Assembly (NCBI GenBank): GCA_030418115.1
Contig: JAUHQD010000014.1
Coordinates: 38,326 to 102,325 of the forward strand
Length of the DNA: 64,000 nucleotides
Reading direction: 5' to 3'
Origin: Alteromonadaceae bacterium BrNp21-10
Lineage (GTDB): Bacteria; Pseudomonadota; Gammaproteobacteria; Enterobacterales; Alteromonadaceae
The notes under the pieces were generated by a model that saw only the letters and a list, made by a program, of their open reading frames with translations, ran no database searches and was not told the origin of the DNA. Shown one piece after another: positions 8,140-17,469 of the stretch; within the stretch, counting starts at the first letter, position 1, and each line of letters begins with the position of its first letter. The translations under genes were made by a program, and so were the position numbers.

Positions 8140-8646
8140 ATGAAACATATTGTAATCACACTAGTCGGCGCCGACAGAACCGGCATAGTAGAAAACGTCT
8201 CATCACTGATTTTTAAATTTAACGGCAACTGGTTAGCCTCCAATTTAAGTAAAATGGCGGGGCAATTTGCCGGCATTATAGAAATAATGATCCCCGATGA
8301 AAACCTAGAAGGCTTCGAAACTGAATTAACCAAACTCAAAGGTTTACGCTGTATTGTTAATGAAGAAGCTAATATTAAAAACGACGCCGAAGACCGTCGA
8401 GTATCAATTAGTATCGTCGGCAACGATAAACCCGGCATTATCCAAGAAGTGACCAGTGCCATTAACCACGCAGGTGCCAATGTGGTTAAATTGCAGTCCG
8501 TGTGTGAGAGCGCGCCTAACTGGGGCGGTGAATTATTTAAGGCGGATATACTAATTAGCTTACCGGCTGAATTGGATATAGATGATGTAACGGATAACCT
8601 TGAAGCCATTGCCAACGACCTCGTGGTCGAAATCAATTTAAAGTAA
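8140..8646 (+). CDS. gcvR: Glycine cleavage system repressor-like protein GcvR
   Basis: A 168-residue protein made of two ACT domains. The first begins MKHIVITLVGADRTGIVENVS; the second, at about residue 86, begins VSISIVGNDKPGIIQEV. Tandem ACT proteins of this length are GcvR, which binds glycine and blocks the activator GcvA. The start at 8140 gives the ACT domain at the very N-terminus and has AGGT upstream; the longer ORF begins with TTG. No gcv genes are nearby, so the assignment rests on domain form. It is tail-to-tail with phoB across a shared terminator. Confidence 0.8.
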   Translation: MKHIVITLVGADRTGIVENVSSLIFKFNGNWLASNLSKMAGQFAGIIEIMIPDENLEGFETELTKLKGLRCIVNEEANIKNDAEDRRVSISIVGNDKPGIIQEVTSAINHAGANVVKLQSVCESAPNWGGELFKADILISLPAELDIDDVTDNLEAIANDLVVEINLK

Positions 8647-8681
8647 TCCAAACTCAGCCCAAAACCTTTTTTAAACCCAAT

Positions 8682-8720
8682 AAAAAAGCAGAATGGTTCA
8701 TCAACCAATTCTGCCTTTTT
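8682..8720. terminator. Bidirectional terminator between gcvR and phoB
   Basis: A stem of about 11 bp with one bulged T (GCAGAAT..GGTT / AACC..ATTCTGC), flanked by AAAAAA on the left and CTTTTT on the right. It can therefore act on both strands. Confidence 0.8.
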
Positions 8721-8757
8721 ATAAATCAATAAATAAAAATTTATTCAGTGCAAATTC

Positions 8758-9444
8758 TTACTTTACCGAAAAGCGGTATCCTGAACCGCGCACGGTTTGA
8801 ATTAACTTGTCATGACCGTGCAGTGAAATGGCTTTGCGCAGACGACGAATATGCACATCGACGGTGCGGTCTTCCACATACACATTGGTGCCCCACACAT
8901 AATCTAACAAACGCTCACGGCTATAAACCCGCTCTGGGTGAGTCATGAAAAAATGTAGCAGCTTAAATTCCGTTGGCCCCATGTCTAATGATTCCTCATT
9001 CGCGCTCACGCGATGAGATACCGGATCCAATTTCAAACCATTAAATTCTACTTCATCATCCAAACTGGTGGGTGAAACTCGGCGTAACACCGCCTTGATT
9101 CTGGCCATCAACTCTTTAGGTGAAAACGGCTTAGTAATATAATCATCGGCGCCCACTTCCAGCCCTTTGATTTTATCGTCTTCTTCACCACGAGCGGTCA
9201 ACATGATCACAGGGATATTACGGGTAAACTCATTACTTTTAAGTTTTTTAGCAAACTGGATGCCATTACCACCGGGTAACATCCAATCTAATAGAATAAG
9301 ATCAGGCAACGGATCGACGACCTTTTCTAAGCCGCTCTCATAGTCTTCCGCTTCGATAGCTTCAAAGCCATGTTGCTCCACAATAAAACCGAGCATTTCT
9401 CGAATAGGTGCTTCGTCTTCGACGACTAGAATGCGCGTTGACAT
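8758..9444 (-). CDS. phoB: Phosphate regulon response regulator PhoB
   Basis: The 228-residue protein has an N-terminal receiver domain with the acidic pocket (VVEDEAP), phospho-acceptor Asp53 in LLDWMLPG, Thr in MLTARGE and Lys in ITKPFSP. A C-terminal winged helix follows, with the recognition helix region [14 protein letters not shown] and the wing end VRGSGYRFS. Length and sequence are those of PhoB. It activates genes with Pho boxes when its kinase PhoR phosphorylates it. Unusually, phoR is not adjacent but lies 9 kb away beyond the TonB operon. The gene has its own Pho box, so it is probably autoregulated. Confidence 0.96.
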   Translation of the reverse strand: MSTRILVVEDEAPIREMLGFIVEQHGFEAIEAEDYESGLEKVVDPLPDLILLDWMLPGGNGIQFAKKLKSNEFTRNIPVIMLTARGEEDDKIKGLEVGADDYITKPFSPKELMARIKAVLRRVSPTSLDDEVEFNGLKLDPVSHRVSANEESLDMGPTEFKLLHFFMTHPERVYSRERLLDYVWGTNVYVEDRTVDVHIRRLRKAISLHGHDKLIQTVRGSGYRFSVK

Positions 9445-9474
9445 AATACTTCCTAAGGTTACAAATCTGTGTAA

Positions 9475-9508
9475 ATTATCATGACTTTTTATGACACTAA
9501 TATGACAG
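9475..9508 (-). promoter_or_regulatory. Pho box and -10 of the phoB promoter
   Basis: On the minus strand the box CTGTCATATTAGTGTCAT (9491-9508) is followed after exactly 10 bases by GATAAT (9475-9480), a good -10. A further AGTCAT half-site overlaps the spacer. This is the box closest to the E. coli consensus in the window. Confidence 0.88.
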
Positions 9509-9697
9509 CAAGTGTTAAAACCTTAATCTAAGGTAAGTTTTTTAGCTAATACTATGATTTTATCTACTACTCAAAAATGTCATTTTAACCCAAACAAGCA
9601 ACACAGGTCGCGCTATCCATTACAATAATCGACCGGATTATTGACATCTTCGTCAATCAATTGCAGATTAGGATTTTAAACACTAATAAGGATATTT

Positions 9698-9988
9698 ATG
9701 TTAAAAAAACTACTGATCATCGCCTTAATTTTTATTGGCGGATGGCATTACTATCAAAAATCAACACAACCATTGGTAGTTTCCACACCAACTTACAGCG
9801 CTCCCCAGTCTCTGCCAACCCCCAAAGTAGAACCAATTGTCCCTTACAACTTCAGCTGTGACGGTCGCCAACATTGCAGCCAAATGACATCAAGGGCGGA
9901 AGCAGAGTATTTTATCAAGCATTGTCCAGATACTAAGATGGATGGGGACAATGATGGGATACCTTGTGAGAATGACAGCCGTTTTTAG
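9698..9988 (+). CDS. Small membrane-anchored Excalibur-domain protein
   Basis: A 96-residue protein with a hydrophobic N-terminus (LLIIALIFIGGWHYY) acting as signal anchor and a Pro-rich linker. Its C-terminal Excalibur domain carries four Cys and the calcium-loop-like DGDNDGIPCE at about residues 83-92. Excalibur domains are extracytoplasmic and usually accompany nucleases or cell-surface proteins; here the domain stands alone. AAGGA lies 6 bases upstream of the ATG. The function is unknown. The gene has no operon partners. Confidence 0.8.
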   Translation: MLKKLLIIALIFIGGWHYYQKSTQPLVVSTPTYSAPQSLPTPKVEPIVPYNFSCDGRQHCSQMTSRAEAEYFIKHCPDTKMDGDNDGIPCENDSRF

Positions 9989-10293
9989 CGTTATGATGGT
10001 GCCAACTAGCATCCGTGCTTTTATTCTCGCTGCATAAGTAATGCGAGGTATATGCAAGATAAGGAAGTTTCCCATATTTTAGCCAAACAATTTTTCAGAA
10101 TTGAGAACTGATATTGCTAATCAACAAGTTAGGAAATGAGCTAACATTAAAGGACTCACGGAATACAGTAAAAATGCACCTAGCAAACAAATGATGTCAG
10201 TAACGCGCAAACAACCCAATCTCCATTAGTGCAGCGTTATATCGAAAGTCTAGTCATGGCTACTGAATTATTTATACATCAAAGGATATACAA
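9989..10293. other. Intergenic stretch without recognised gene
   Basis: About 305 bp between the Excalibur gene and the DUF481 gene. I see no ORF with a ribosome-binding site, no strong hairpin and no Pho box. The last 40 bp contain AAAGGA, the ribosome-binding site of the next gene. Confidence 0.6.
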
Positions 10294-11016
10294 ATGAAGA
10301 AATCTTTAATTTTACTTGGGCTGTGTGCCGCAGGAAATGTATTCGCAGCAGACGAAGTAAAACCTTTCTCAATGGACGGCGAATTTGGATTTATTGCAAC
10401 CACAGGTAATACTGAAACCACCTCTATTAAAGGTAAGTTGTCTGCCCATCAGGAACTGACTCAGTGGAGCAATGACTTCGCCATAGAAGCCTTGTACAAA
10501 AAAGACGAAATCAATGGAGAAGACAAAACCACAGCGCAAAAATTCTTTCTATCCGGTCAAGGTAACTACAAATTAGCAAATCCTGATCATCGCTTATTCG
10601 GCTTCGCTTCCTATGCAGATGACAAATTTAGTAGCTACAACTACCAAGCAACATTAGCAGCGGGTTGGTCGCAAAAATTATGGCAAGACAATACCAGTAA
10701 ATTTAATTACAGCATCGGTCCTGGTTATTCTTTTTCTGAAACCGCTGAAGGTGTAGAACAAAACGGCTTTATTGTTAGGGCTGCCCTAGACTACCAATGG
10801 AAAATTTCTGATACTGCCAACTTCAAACAATTACTCAGTACTGAGGTCGGTAGCGATAATACCAAATCTAAATCAGAGACATCTGTATCTGCCCAACTCA
10901 GCGGCGGTTTATCCCTTAAAGTGTCTCTTATCCTCGATCATAACTCCGATGTAGCTGAAGATATCGACAACCTAGATACCCAGACGGCAGTGACGTTGGT
11001 GTATAGTTTTTTTTAG
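10294..11016 (+). CDS. DUF481 (YdiY-like) outer-membrane beta-barrel protein
   Basis: A 240-residue protein with a signal peptide (MKKSLILLGLCAAGNVFA). Alternating-residue beta strands follow, beginning FSMDGEFGFIATTGNTETTSIKGKL, which is typical of DUF481. It ends in ...LVYSFF, a C-terminal aromatic residue suited to outer-membrane insertion. DUF481 proteins such as YdiY are small barrels of unclear function, sometimes induced by acid or salt. It has its own ribosome-binding site (AAAGGA) and no operon partner. Confidence 0.82.
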   Translation: MKKSLILLGLCAAGNVFAADEVKPFSMDGEFGFIATTGNTETTSIKGKLSAHQELTQWSNDFAIEALYKKDEINGEDKTTAQKFFLSGQGNYKLANPDHRLFGFASYADDKFSSYNYQATLAAGWSQKLWQDNTSKFNYSIGPGYSFSETAEGVEQNGFIVRAALDYQWKISDTANFKQLLSTEVGSDNTKSKSETSVSAQLSGGLSLKVSLILDHNSDVAEDIDNLDTQTAVTLVYSFF

Positions 11017-11099
11017 AGTCTTTATGTATTGACGTTACATAGGTTTAGACGTGTGACGTTCGGGATATTCAGGGGAACGTATATTTAAAAGAAATACTC

Positions 11100-11122
11100 G
11101 GGGTCAATGTCTGACCCCTTTT
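11100..11122 (+). terminator. Hairpin terminator with GGGGTCA/TGACCCC stem
   Basis: A perfect 7-bp stem and loop ATGTC, followed by TTTT on the plus strand. It lies between the convergent DUF481 and lipoprotein genes. The GGGGTCA arm is shared with sequences at 59696 and 60177, so it may be a remnant of a dispersed palindromic repeat rather than a dedicated terminator. Confidence 0.6.
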
Positions 11123-11143
11123 AACTTTATATACTTACAATTA

Positions 11144-12562
11144 TTAATTAAAATTGATGTAGATTTCTGCAGGTTGGCTAGATACGGTAAATTCACCGTC
11201 AGACACAATTATATATGCTTTTATTCTGTCTCCAGCAGTCGCAAAAACTGCAGGCAAAATACTTTCATTTTGGTCAGGAATAACCTCATTCCCTTTTGTC
11301 CATTGGTAAGAAACTGTTAATTCATTTTCGGGGGTATCTGGATCATTGTAACGAATGCCATAAATTTCTAATTGGTCCCCTTCAAATGCAAAATCAGGGG
11401 CTATATAGGGCTTTAAAACTTGAGGGGGTTGATTCATTTCCGCAATCTGAACTAAAGGTGTGAGCGTAAAATCAGTATCAAGGAAATGATCTAGTGAAAT
11501 AAAATACTTGCCAGAATCAGGTTCACCATCGGAATTTTGATCAATTAATAACTTAACCGCTCTTTCAAATTCTAAAGATGCAATAGCACCATTTTTCAAG
11601 GAAAAAACCAGCTTGGCATATAGCGGATTATTGTCGCTGGAGAATTTACTTTCTGTGGTAAATTGAACTGAGCCAAGTGACTCAATAGCTATTTCACCTG
11701 AGTAACTTGTGCCATCTTCTTCACCGCGATTACCATCTGCACGCCAATCTAAATGTACCAATTGTTGAATACCGGTTGATTGCGCTTCAAATAATAAGTA
11801 TTCAGATGAAAAATAAATGTCAAATGAGCCTTCATTACTTTCTTCTGTACCATATAGATAATGGCCAGTTATTGTCCACTCTTCATTATATTCTGACAAA
11901 CTAACTTCTTTAAAGAAAAGTACCCCTTGGAATACTGAGTTGCTCGATTCATGCAGACTAGCTGCGCCGGTACCTGTGAGTGTGCCATATCCTTGATTAC
12001 ATTGATTATAATTTACATCAAGGATGCCAACACCATTTTGGTCCAATTCACCAATGAGATCTATACTGCCAGACACCTGACATTCCTCAGAAAGATTAAC
12101 AGCTGATAAAATCCTTTTTGTAACGACAGCAGATTTATTCGCTTTATTTTCAGATTTTGTTTGATGTTGTAACAACCTAGTAATTCGAGTAAACAAACTC
12201 AAATTTCTTGGAGTTGGATTCGAATTTATATTTTCGAAAAATAGAGGTAAAGAATAAGGTATCGAGGGAGTTCCAGTCCCTAATAGTTGCCTTGTAACTT
12301 CTTGTATTGGCCTAGGTCCTAATGCCGCAGGCTCTGTCATTCCTTGGTAGAGGTGTTGCGCGTATCCCCAATAGTTTTCCTGAAGTTCAGCTTCATCTAA
12401 CGTGAGTGGGTCTTGGCTAATAACTTCAATCCAATCAATAGCGGGGGGAGGCGGGGGTGTAATCTGAATAGGAGGTTGATTTGTACTATTACCTCCATTT
12501 CCACCGCCGCAAGAGGACAACAACATGACTAACAAACATCCATGTATTAAATTACCACGCAT
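11144..12562 (-). CDS. Surface or periplasmic lipoprotein with Ig-like end
   Basis: The 472-residue protein starts with a lipoprotein signal (MRGNLIHGCLLVMLLSSCGGG, lipobox LSSC). A Gly/Pro linker and a long beta-rich middle of unknown family follow. The last 90 residues or so (NDPDTPENELTVSYQWTKGN...DRIKAYIIVSDGEF) look like an Ig/PKD-type domain. I do not recognise the whole. It stands alone, with a low-GC character compared with the phosphate genes around it. A role in surface adhesion or carbohydrate contact is possible but not shown. Confidence 0.72.
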   Translation of the reverse strand: MRGNLIHGCLLVMLLSSCGGGNGGNSTNQPPIQITPPPPPAIDWIEVISQDPLTLDEAELQENYWGYAQHLYQGMTEPAALGPRPIQEVTRQLLGTGTPSIPYSLPLFFENINSNPTPRNLSLFTRITRLLQHQTKSENKANKSAVVTKRILSAVNLSEECQVSGSIDLIGELDQNGVGILDVNYNQCNQGYGTLTGTGAASLHESSNSVFQGVLFFKEVSLSEYNEEWTITGHYLYGTEESNEGSFDIYFSSEYLLFEAQSTGIQQLVHLDWRADGNRGEEDGTSYSGEIAIESLGSVQFTTESKFSSDNNPLYAKLVFSLKNGAIASLEFERAVKLLIDQNSDGEPDSGKYFISLDHFLDTDFTLTPLVQIAEMNQPPQVLKPYIAPDFAFEGDQLEIYGIRYNDPDTPENELTVSYQWTKGNEVIPDQNESILPAVFATAGDRIKAYIIVSDGEFTVSSQPAEIYINFN

Positions 12563-13127
12563 AACAACTACTCTTTAGAATCCATATTTGTTGATAAAAA
12601 GATTCTACACTTCATAATCACTTCTTCAAATATATTATCAGCCAATTGCAAAATTTGACCTTTGATACATCCATATAAGACCACTTCGGCGCAGACTAGT
12701 ACCCCTTATTTTCCCAAGGTATTCGGAATATATGTAGAATAACCGCCGAACTAATTTACCTATATTCAAGCCGCTGTATGGTTTTATTCCCTATACAGTT
12801 AGCAATATTAAAAGCGGATCAAGATTGGAAAAATCACAGGTCGACATTGGCAGAATAATTTAAAAATGGATTAAGCAAGTTGCCGGAGTGAGGATTCTTG
12901 GGTTACTTTCTTATCCCTAAGAAAGTAACTCGGGCCCTTGGGAGGGGATCGAAAAAAAGCCATGGAATGGCGGTTAGCGAAGCCAATAAAAAATGTCGGC
13001 GTAAACACCGACCTACATTCCACGCCCATATGATTGCCTACAGCAATCATCGTCCATCCTTCGATAAACTCAGGACGAACGCTTTAGTGGATGTCCCGAG
13101 GTAAAATGAATGACGTTGGCGCTGCCA
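12563..13127. repeat. Intergenic region with repeat-family copy A
   Basis: No gene here. From about 12835 to 13007 runs a shortened copy of the intergenic repeat also found at 58045-58341 and 60232-60546. It begins CACAGGTCG, keeps GGCAGAATAATTTAAAAATGG and AAGCAAGTTG, has a perfect 12-bp hairpin at 12902-12929, and ends with the CCATGGAATGGCG module. Copy A lacks the front part (about 110 bp) present in the other two. Further small palindromes follow at 13000-13080, including the widespread motif CCTTCGATAAACTCAGGACG. Short ORFs over this stretch are not genes. Confidence 0.75.
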
Positions 13128-13150
13128 ATAAAAACAGCGCCGCAAGGCGC
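13128..13150 (-). terminator. Terminator of the TonB operon
   Basis: A GCGCC/GGCGC stem with loop TTGC, followed on the minus strand by TGTTTTTA, three bases after the stop of the last gene of the operon. Confidence 0.7.
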
Positions 13151-13153
13151 AAC

Positions 13154-14458
13154 TTAACTACCTACCCCATTCAACAACAATGCATTTTGCTGCTCAGTAT
13201 TCACGTACTTCTTCCATTGCTTAGCCATGCGCTCGCTTTGTTTGTAGCTTTCAGCTAAGGCTAGCGCATCGATGGAATCTTTGTAACGTTCTTGATTAAA
13301 CAGCGCTAAACCTAAAACCAAATAAGCATTACCGGGGTTGGCTAACTCGCCTTTTTCTAAAGCTTGTTCGGTGGCTTGAATCGCTGCTGTCCAGTTTTCT
13401 AGATTAAGATGTAATTGCCCTAACTGCGCATGCAGTTCGCCGTTGTCGGCTAGTGAAGCAGCGGCCATGAGTACCGGAATGGCTTTTTCGTTTTCTTGTG
13501 CCAATGTCCATGATTGCGCTAAAAACTTCAAGTTACGTAAATTACGCTCTAACACACCTTCGTCCATTGCCTGGGTGATCAGGCTAGCACCTTTAAACGG
13601 CGCACCATGGTAGTAATACAATTGGGCTAAGTTATAGATATCGCTGGCACTTTTAATATAACCCTGTTGATAGGCACTTTCTAAAATGGCCAGCTGTTTT
13701 TTCTCTTCACCTAACTCGCCATACATGCCGGCCAGCTGTGTCCAATATTGTGGTTGGTCATAGTGCTTGAGCATTTTCACCAATACATCTTTGACTTTTT
13801 CCGGTTGTTTTAACTCGTAATAAACTGCACGTTGCAATATATACCAATTTTCATCGGCAACACCATCAGGCTGTTGCTCCATCAGTGCAATGGCTTTGCT
13901 AATGTAACCCTCGGCTTTAGCGTAGCTTTTTTGTTGATACATGGCCTGAGCTTTTAAATAGTAATTGCTGGCGGGTATTTCGCCGGTATTCAGTTTTTCC
14001 CAACGATCTAAATAATCAATAGTTTTGTCGAAGTTGCCTTGCATCATGTGTAGTTGCGACAAACTAAACAAGGTAGTCAGTTCAAAGGGCTGCGGAATAG
14101 GGTCTTCTTCTACCACTTTTTCAAAAAAGTTCAGGGCTTGTGGGTAATTTTCTTGTTGATAGTAAATAAAGGCATAGAAATTCCACAGCATGGCGCGCTC
14201 ATAACTGTTCATGGAGCTTATCTTTGCCTGCACATTGTCCAGTGCCAAAATCGCTTCACCTACCTTGTCTTCATCGGCCAATGTTTGCGCTCGGGCAAAT
14301 TGATCGTAGACCTTGGCACGAACAGCTGGTACCTGTTTGGTTTTAACGTTAGAAGCATCCGATTCTGCGGCATTAACGCAAATTGGCAATAATATGGATA
14401 AGCCTGACATCAACATCAATACCGCAACGAAGTGACTTAATTGTTTTTTACTATTCAT
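13154..14458 (-). CDS. TPR protein of the TonB cluster
   Basis: The 434-residue secreted protein has a signal peptide (about residues 1-31, ending CVNAA). It is built almost wholly of tetratricopeptide repeats: YERAMLWNFYAFIYYQQENYPQALNFFEKV near 80, YYLKAQAMYQQKSYAKAEGYI near 165, and AQLGQLHLNLENWTAAIQATEQALEKG near 340. Such a TPR gene closes the TtpC-type TonB clusters of Vibrio and Alteromonadales and is thought to help assemble or regulate the motor in the periplasm. It follows tonB by 10 bp, and a terminator follows at 13128-13150. Confidence 0.85.
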   Translation of the reverse strand: MNSKKQLSHFVAVLMLMSGLSILLPICVNAAESDASNVKTKQVPAVRAKVYDQFARAQTLADEDKVGEAILALDNVQAKISSMNSYERAMLWNFYAFIYYQQENYPQALNFFEKVVEEDPIPQPFELTTLFSLSQLHMMQGNFDKTIDYLDRWEKLNTGEIPASNYYLKAQAMYQQKSYAKAEGYISKAIALMEQQPDGVADENWYILQRAVYYELKQPEKVKDVLVKMLKHYDQPQYWTQLAGMYGELGEEKKQLAILESAYQQGYIKSASDIYNLAQLYYYHGAPFKGASLITQAMDEGVLERNLRNLKFLAQSWTLAQENEKAIPVLMAAASLADNGELHAQLGQLHLNLENWTAAIQATEQALEKGELANPGNAYLVLGLALFNQERYKDSIDALALAESYKQSERMAKQWKKYVNTEQQNALLLNGVGS

Positions 14459-14468
14459 GTTACGCCCC

Positions 14469-15074
14469 TTAATTCATCTTGAAAGTGATGCGGTTCTGTA
14501 CCCCGGCCACTTCCGCTTCTTCGCCATTAATCACCCGAGGTTTATATTTGAACTTCAATGCGGCTTCGACGGCTGCATCTTCAAACATGCCTTGAGGATC
14601 GGATTCAATTACCTGCGGGTCCTTGACAGTGCCTTGCTTAGTCACGGTAAATTCAACAATCACGTAACCTTCAATACCCCGTTGCTGTGCGCGGCGTGGA
14701 TACACCGGTGCAACTTTAACAATAGGTAAATATTCACCATCAGAAGACTGCAACGACATGCCGCCTTCCAAGCCAGCGGCAATACTCATTTCTGCCGAGA
14801 ACGACATACCAGTACCCGCACCATCCTCTGTAGGCGACTGCATCTGCGGTTGCTCCATCGGTGGTGGTGGCTCTTTTGGCTTAGGTGGTTTTTTCGGCTT
14901 ACGGTCTTTGGTCATTGCTTCTTCGTCTTGCTTTAAACGAATAAAATCCAGTACGTTACCTTGGGCCGGCTCCACAGATTCACCGCCACCACTTTGGATC
15001 AATGCCTGCATCAGGTAAAACAATCCAAGGGTGATGGCTGCCGCCAGTATTAGGGCTATCAGAATTCTTGACAT
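14469..15074 (-). CDS. tonB: Energy transducer TonB (TonB2/TonB3-like)
   Basis: A 201-residue protein with one N-terminal transmembrane helix (ILIALILAAAITLGLFYLM). A Pro/Lys-rich periplasmic spacer (about 55-85, KPPKPKEPPPP) leads to the C-terminal TonB domain with PVYPRRAQQRGIEGYVIVEFTV (the YP motif) at about 128-150. It carries energy from the ExbB/ExbD motor to outer-membrane receptors by binding their TonB boxes. The short spacer resembles the TonB2-type proteins that work with TtpC. It lies 3 bp after exbD in a Pho-boxed operon. Confidence 0.92.
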   Translation of the reverse strand: MSRILIALILAAAITLGLFYLMQALIQSGGGESVEPAQGNVLDFIRLKQDEEAMTKDRKPKKPPKPKEPPPPMEQPQMQSPTEDGAGTGMSFSAEMSIAAGLEGGMSLQSSDGEYLPIVKVAPVYPRRAQQRGIEGYVIVEFTVTKQGTVKDPQVIESDPQGMFEDAAVEAALKFKYKPRVINGEEAEVAGVQNRITFKMN

Positions 15075-15077
15075 GAT

Positions 15078-15485
15078 TTACGGCTCTTGTGCAGCAATCG
15101 ATACATCAAACACACCGGCCGCCCGCGCTGAATCCATCACTTTAATTAACACCTCAGTGGTGGCTTTTTTGTCAGCTTGGATCACCACAGTACCTTGCGG
15201 ATTTTCCGCATGCAGGCGCTCGATATTCGCTTGTACCGCACGGGTATCAATGCGACGTTTGTTGATCCAAATTTCACCTTTATCGCTAATCGCCACTAAA
15301 ATATTGGCGCGCTCTTTTTTAACCGCGGTAGCGGCTTCTGGGCGATTGACGTCAATACCAGACTCTTTAACAAAAGAGGCGGTAACAATGAAGAAGATCA
15401 ACATAATAAACACCACGTCGAGCATGGGCGTTAAATCGATGGTGGCTTCTTCTTCATCTACTAAATTCTGAAAATGCTGTTTCAT
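15078..15485 (-). CDS. exbD: Biopolymer transport protein ExbD
   Basis: The 135-residue protein has a short cytoplasmic end, then the transmembrane helix with the key Asp in DLTPMLDVVFIMLIFFIV (about residues 17-40). A small periplasmic domain follows. The Asp in the membrane segment is the protonatable residue of the motor. ExbD pairs with the small ExbB encoded just upstream. An 86-bp gap separates these two genes; I saw no promoter in it. Confidence 0.93.
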   Translation of the reverse strand: MKQHFQNLVDEEEATIDLTPMLDVVFIMLIFFIVTASFVKESGIDVNRPEAATAVKKERANILVAISDKGEIWINKRRIDTRAVQANIERLHAENPQGTVVIQADKKATTEVLIKVMDSARAAGVFDVSIAAQEP

Positions 15486-15571
15486 TTACTTATTCTCATT
15501 CAATCATGCTGTGTGAATTAACTGGCTCGGTCTAATTTAGTTGTTCATATTTTAAACGTAATGTTTCAGAC

Positions 15572-16093
15572 TTAATGTTCCAAGCTCAGGGCATCTTCAA
15601 TATGGGTTTTCTCGGTTTTCACGCGGCGGGCTAACCATGCCGAGGCAAACACCCCAGATAACGCACCCACCATGCCGGCCATAGTCGGGATAGTGGCTTT
15701 TGACACTCCCGATGCCATGGCTCTGGCATTGCCCGAACCTAAACTAGCCATACCATCAAAAACTTCGATCATGCCGGTTACTGTTCCCATCAACCCCAAC
15801 AACGGACATAACGCCACTAATGCCTGAATCACCGGAATACTTTGATTCAAGCGGATGGTTAAACGCGAAATCAGCATTTGCCGAATTTGCTCGGCATTCC
15901 ATGAAGATTTGTCCGTTCTGGCCTGCCATAGCGCCAGTGTTTGCTGCTTCATCTGCCGATGACCAATAAACACATACAAAGCGCGTTCGAGGATCAGTAA
16001 CCACATCACAAATATCAGTACTCCGATCACCAGCAGCACTTGGCCGCCGGTTTCGGTAAAGTCGCGAATGGCTTCTAAAAACTCAATCATCAC
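15572..16093 (-). CDS. exbB: ExbB-type proton channel protein (small)
   Basis: A 173-residue MotA/TolQ/ExbB family protein with three membrane helices. The conserved block PLLGLMGTVTGMIEVFDGMAS is near residue 104, and the last helix contains GVSKATIPTMAGMVGALSGVFAS with the conserved Thr. It forms the pentameric stator around ExbD. It starts 2 bp after the stop of the large TtpC-like protein, which suggests coupled translation. Two ExbB-like proteins in one operon is the hallmark of the TtpC-dependent TonB systems. Confidence 0.92.
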   Translation of the reverse strand: MMIEFLEAIRDFTETGGQVLLVIGVLIFVMWLLILERALYVFIGHRQMKQQTLALWQARTDKSSWNAEQIRQMLISRLTIRLNQSIPVIQALVALCPLLGLMGTVTGMIEVFDGMASLGSGNARAMASGVSKATIPTMAGMVGALSGVFASAWLARRVKTEKTHIEDALSLEH

Positions 16094-16095
16094 AA

Positions 16096-17463
16096 TTAGC
16101 CTTGCTCAGCACGCTCGGCAATGATGCCCGAGGCTTGTTCTTGCAAAATAAACACGATGTTTTTACTGCGGGTATTTAACATCGCATAAAGTAACGTCGT
16201 TGGAATGGCCACAACCAAGCCCAGTACCGTAGTCACTAGTGCTGTTGAAATACCACCCGCCATGATTTTGGGGTCACCGGTACCGTATAAGGTAATGTCT
16301 TGGAATACGCGGATCATGCCGGTTACTGTACCTAGTAAGCCCATTAACGGCGCTACAACAGAGATAATCTTAATCGCGGTTAAACTACGACCTAGCTTAG
16401 GCACTTCTCGCAATATCGCTTCGGTGAGTTTCAGCTCTAAGGTTTCGGTATCCGCTTGAGGGAATTCTTCCTTAACCTTAATCACACGGCCTAGTGGGTT
16501 GTCACTTTGCGCCTTTGATTGTTTCAATTGACGATTTACTTTATTGCGGGCAATAGTCAGGCTGATTAAACGCTCTAGTGATAAAAACAAACCTACAGCA
16601 CCAACGATTAGGATGATGTAACCCACTTCACCGCCTTGCTCAACACGCTCTTGATAAGAAGGCTCTTGCACTTTCAGACGTAAAATACTGCCACCCGTTG
16701 GGTCTAAACCAAATTCCACCAGCTCACCATTGGATTGTTGAATCGCTTCGGCGGTATCCACATAGCGAGTGGCTGGTTGGCGCACCAATTCAGCGACGTT
16801 TTGGCTATCGATTAGGTACTCTAAGTACTTACCATCGGCGACTAAAGCGAACGAACCAACACGTACCACTTCTTTATTCACTTTACTGCCATCGGCTTCC
16901 ACTACATCGGTAGTGAATTTAGTGACTTTGCCCGAGGCGGTCATTTCGCGCTGCATTTCAAACCACACACGTTCGATCTCTTCAATAGACGCTAGCTTTG
17001 AGCTTTGCCCCATTTTTTGCGCCAAGTTATCTAAAAACTCGGCACGACCCGGAATTTGCGCCGAAATAACTGAGTTCTGAAATTTACTTTTGGTATCGCC
17101 AGCCACTTGTTGCAGCACACCAAATAGCTCTTTCAACGATCCTAAACGCTTACCTAGGGCTTCGTTTAAATCGGCTAATTTAAATTCATTTTCTTCAAAC
17201 TGAGTTTCTAGTTTTTCACTGCTAGCCAGTTGACCATCACGACCGGCAATGGCTTGTTTTAATAAACGGTCTTGTTCGTTAACCTTGGCCGCGAATTCTT
17301 GCTCACGCTGTTGGTTTTGCTGACCCTGAAGGGTTTGACCATTTTCTAATTGCTTTAACAGCGCATCCAAATCTAATGGTTTGCTTTGTGCCATCGCACT
17401 ACTGCTTACTAGCAACGCCATCAGGGTGGTGATCATTTTGATTTTTTGAGTTATCTGTTTCAT
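16096..17463 (-). CDS. TtpC-like large ExbB-family protein
   Basis: The 455-residue protein has a signal peptide (ending SSAMAQ), a periplasmic region with coiled coils (about 30-110) and a folded domain to about residue 265. A C-terminal MotA/TolQ/ExbB channel domain follows, with APLMGLLGTVTGMIRVFQDI near 373 and GISTALVTTVLGLVVAIPTTLL near 407. In Vibrio, TtpC is an essential extra component of the TonB2 complex, and this has the same build and gene position. It lies 6 bp after the DUF3450 gene and 2 bp before exbB. Confidence 0.9.
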   Translation of the reverse strand: MKQITQKIKMITTLMALLVSSSAMAQSKPLDLDALLKQLENGQTLQGQQNQQREQEFAAKVNEQDRLLKQAIAGRDGQLASSEKLETQFEENEFKLADLNEALGKRLGSLKELFGVLQQVAGDTKSKFQNSVISAQIPGRAEFLDNLAQKMGQSSKLASIEEIERVWFEMQREMTASGKVTKFTTDVVEADGSKVNKEVVRVGSFALVADGKYLEYLIDSQNVAELVRQPATRYVDTAEAIQQSNGELVEFGLDPTGGSILRLKVQEPSYQERVEQGGEVGYIILIVGAVGLFLSLERLISLTIARNKVNRQLKQSKAQSDNPLGRVIKVKEEFPQADTETLELKLTEAILREVPKLGRSLTAIKIISVVAPLMGLLGTVTGMIRVFQDITLYGTGDPKIMAGGISTALVTTVLGLVVAIPTTLLYAMLNTRSKNIVFILQEQASGIIAERAEQG

Positions 17464-17469
17464 GCTGAA

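Noticed and set aside
8112..8729. 205-aa ORF antisense to gcvR
   Set aside because: It lies wholly opposite a gene with two clear ACT domains, has low-complexity Ser/Leu content and no ribosome-binding site.
12898..13104. 68-aa ORF in repeat copy A
   Set aside because: It runs through hairpins and palindromes of a dispersed repeat and has no ribosome-binding site.
15031..15471. 146-aa ORF opposite exbD
   Set aside because: exbD on the other strand has all family residues; this frame has none.
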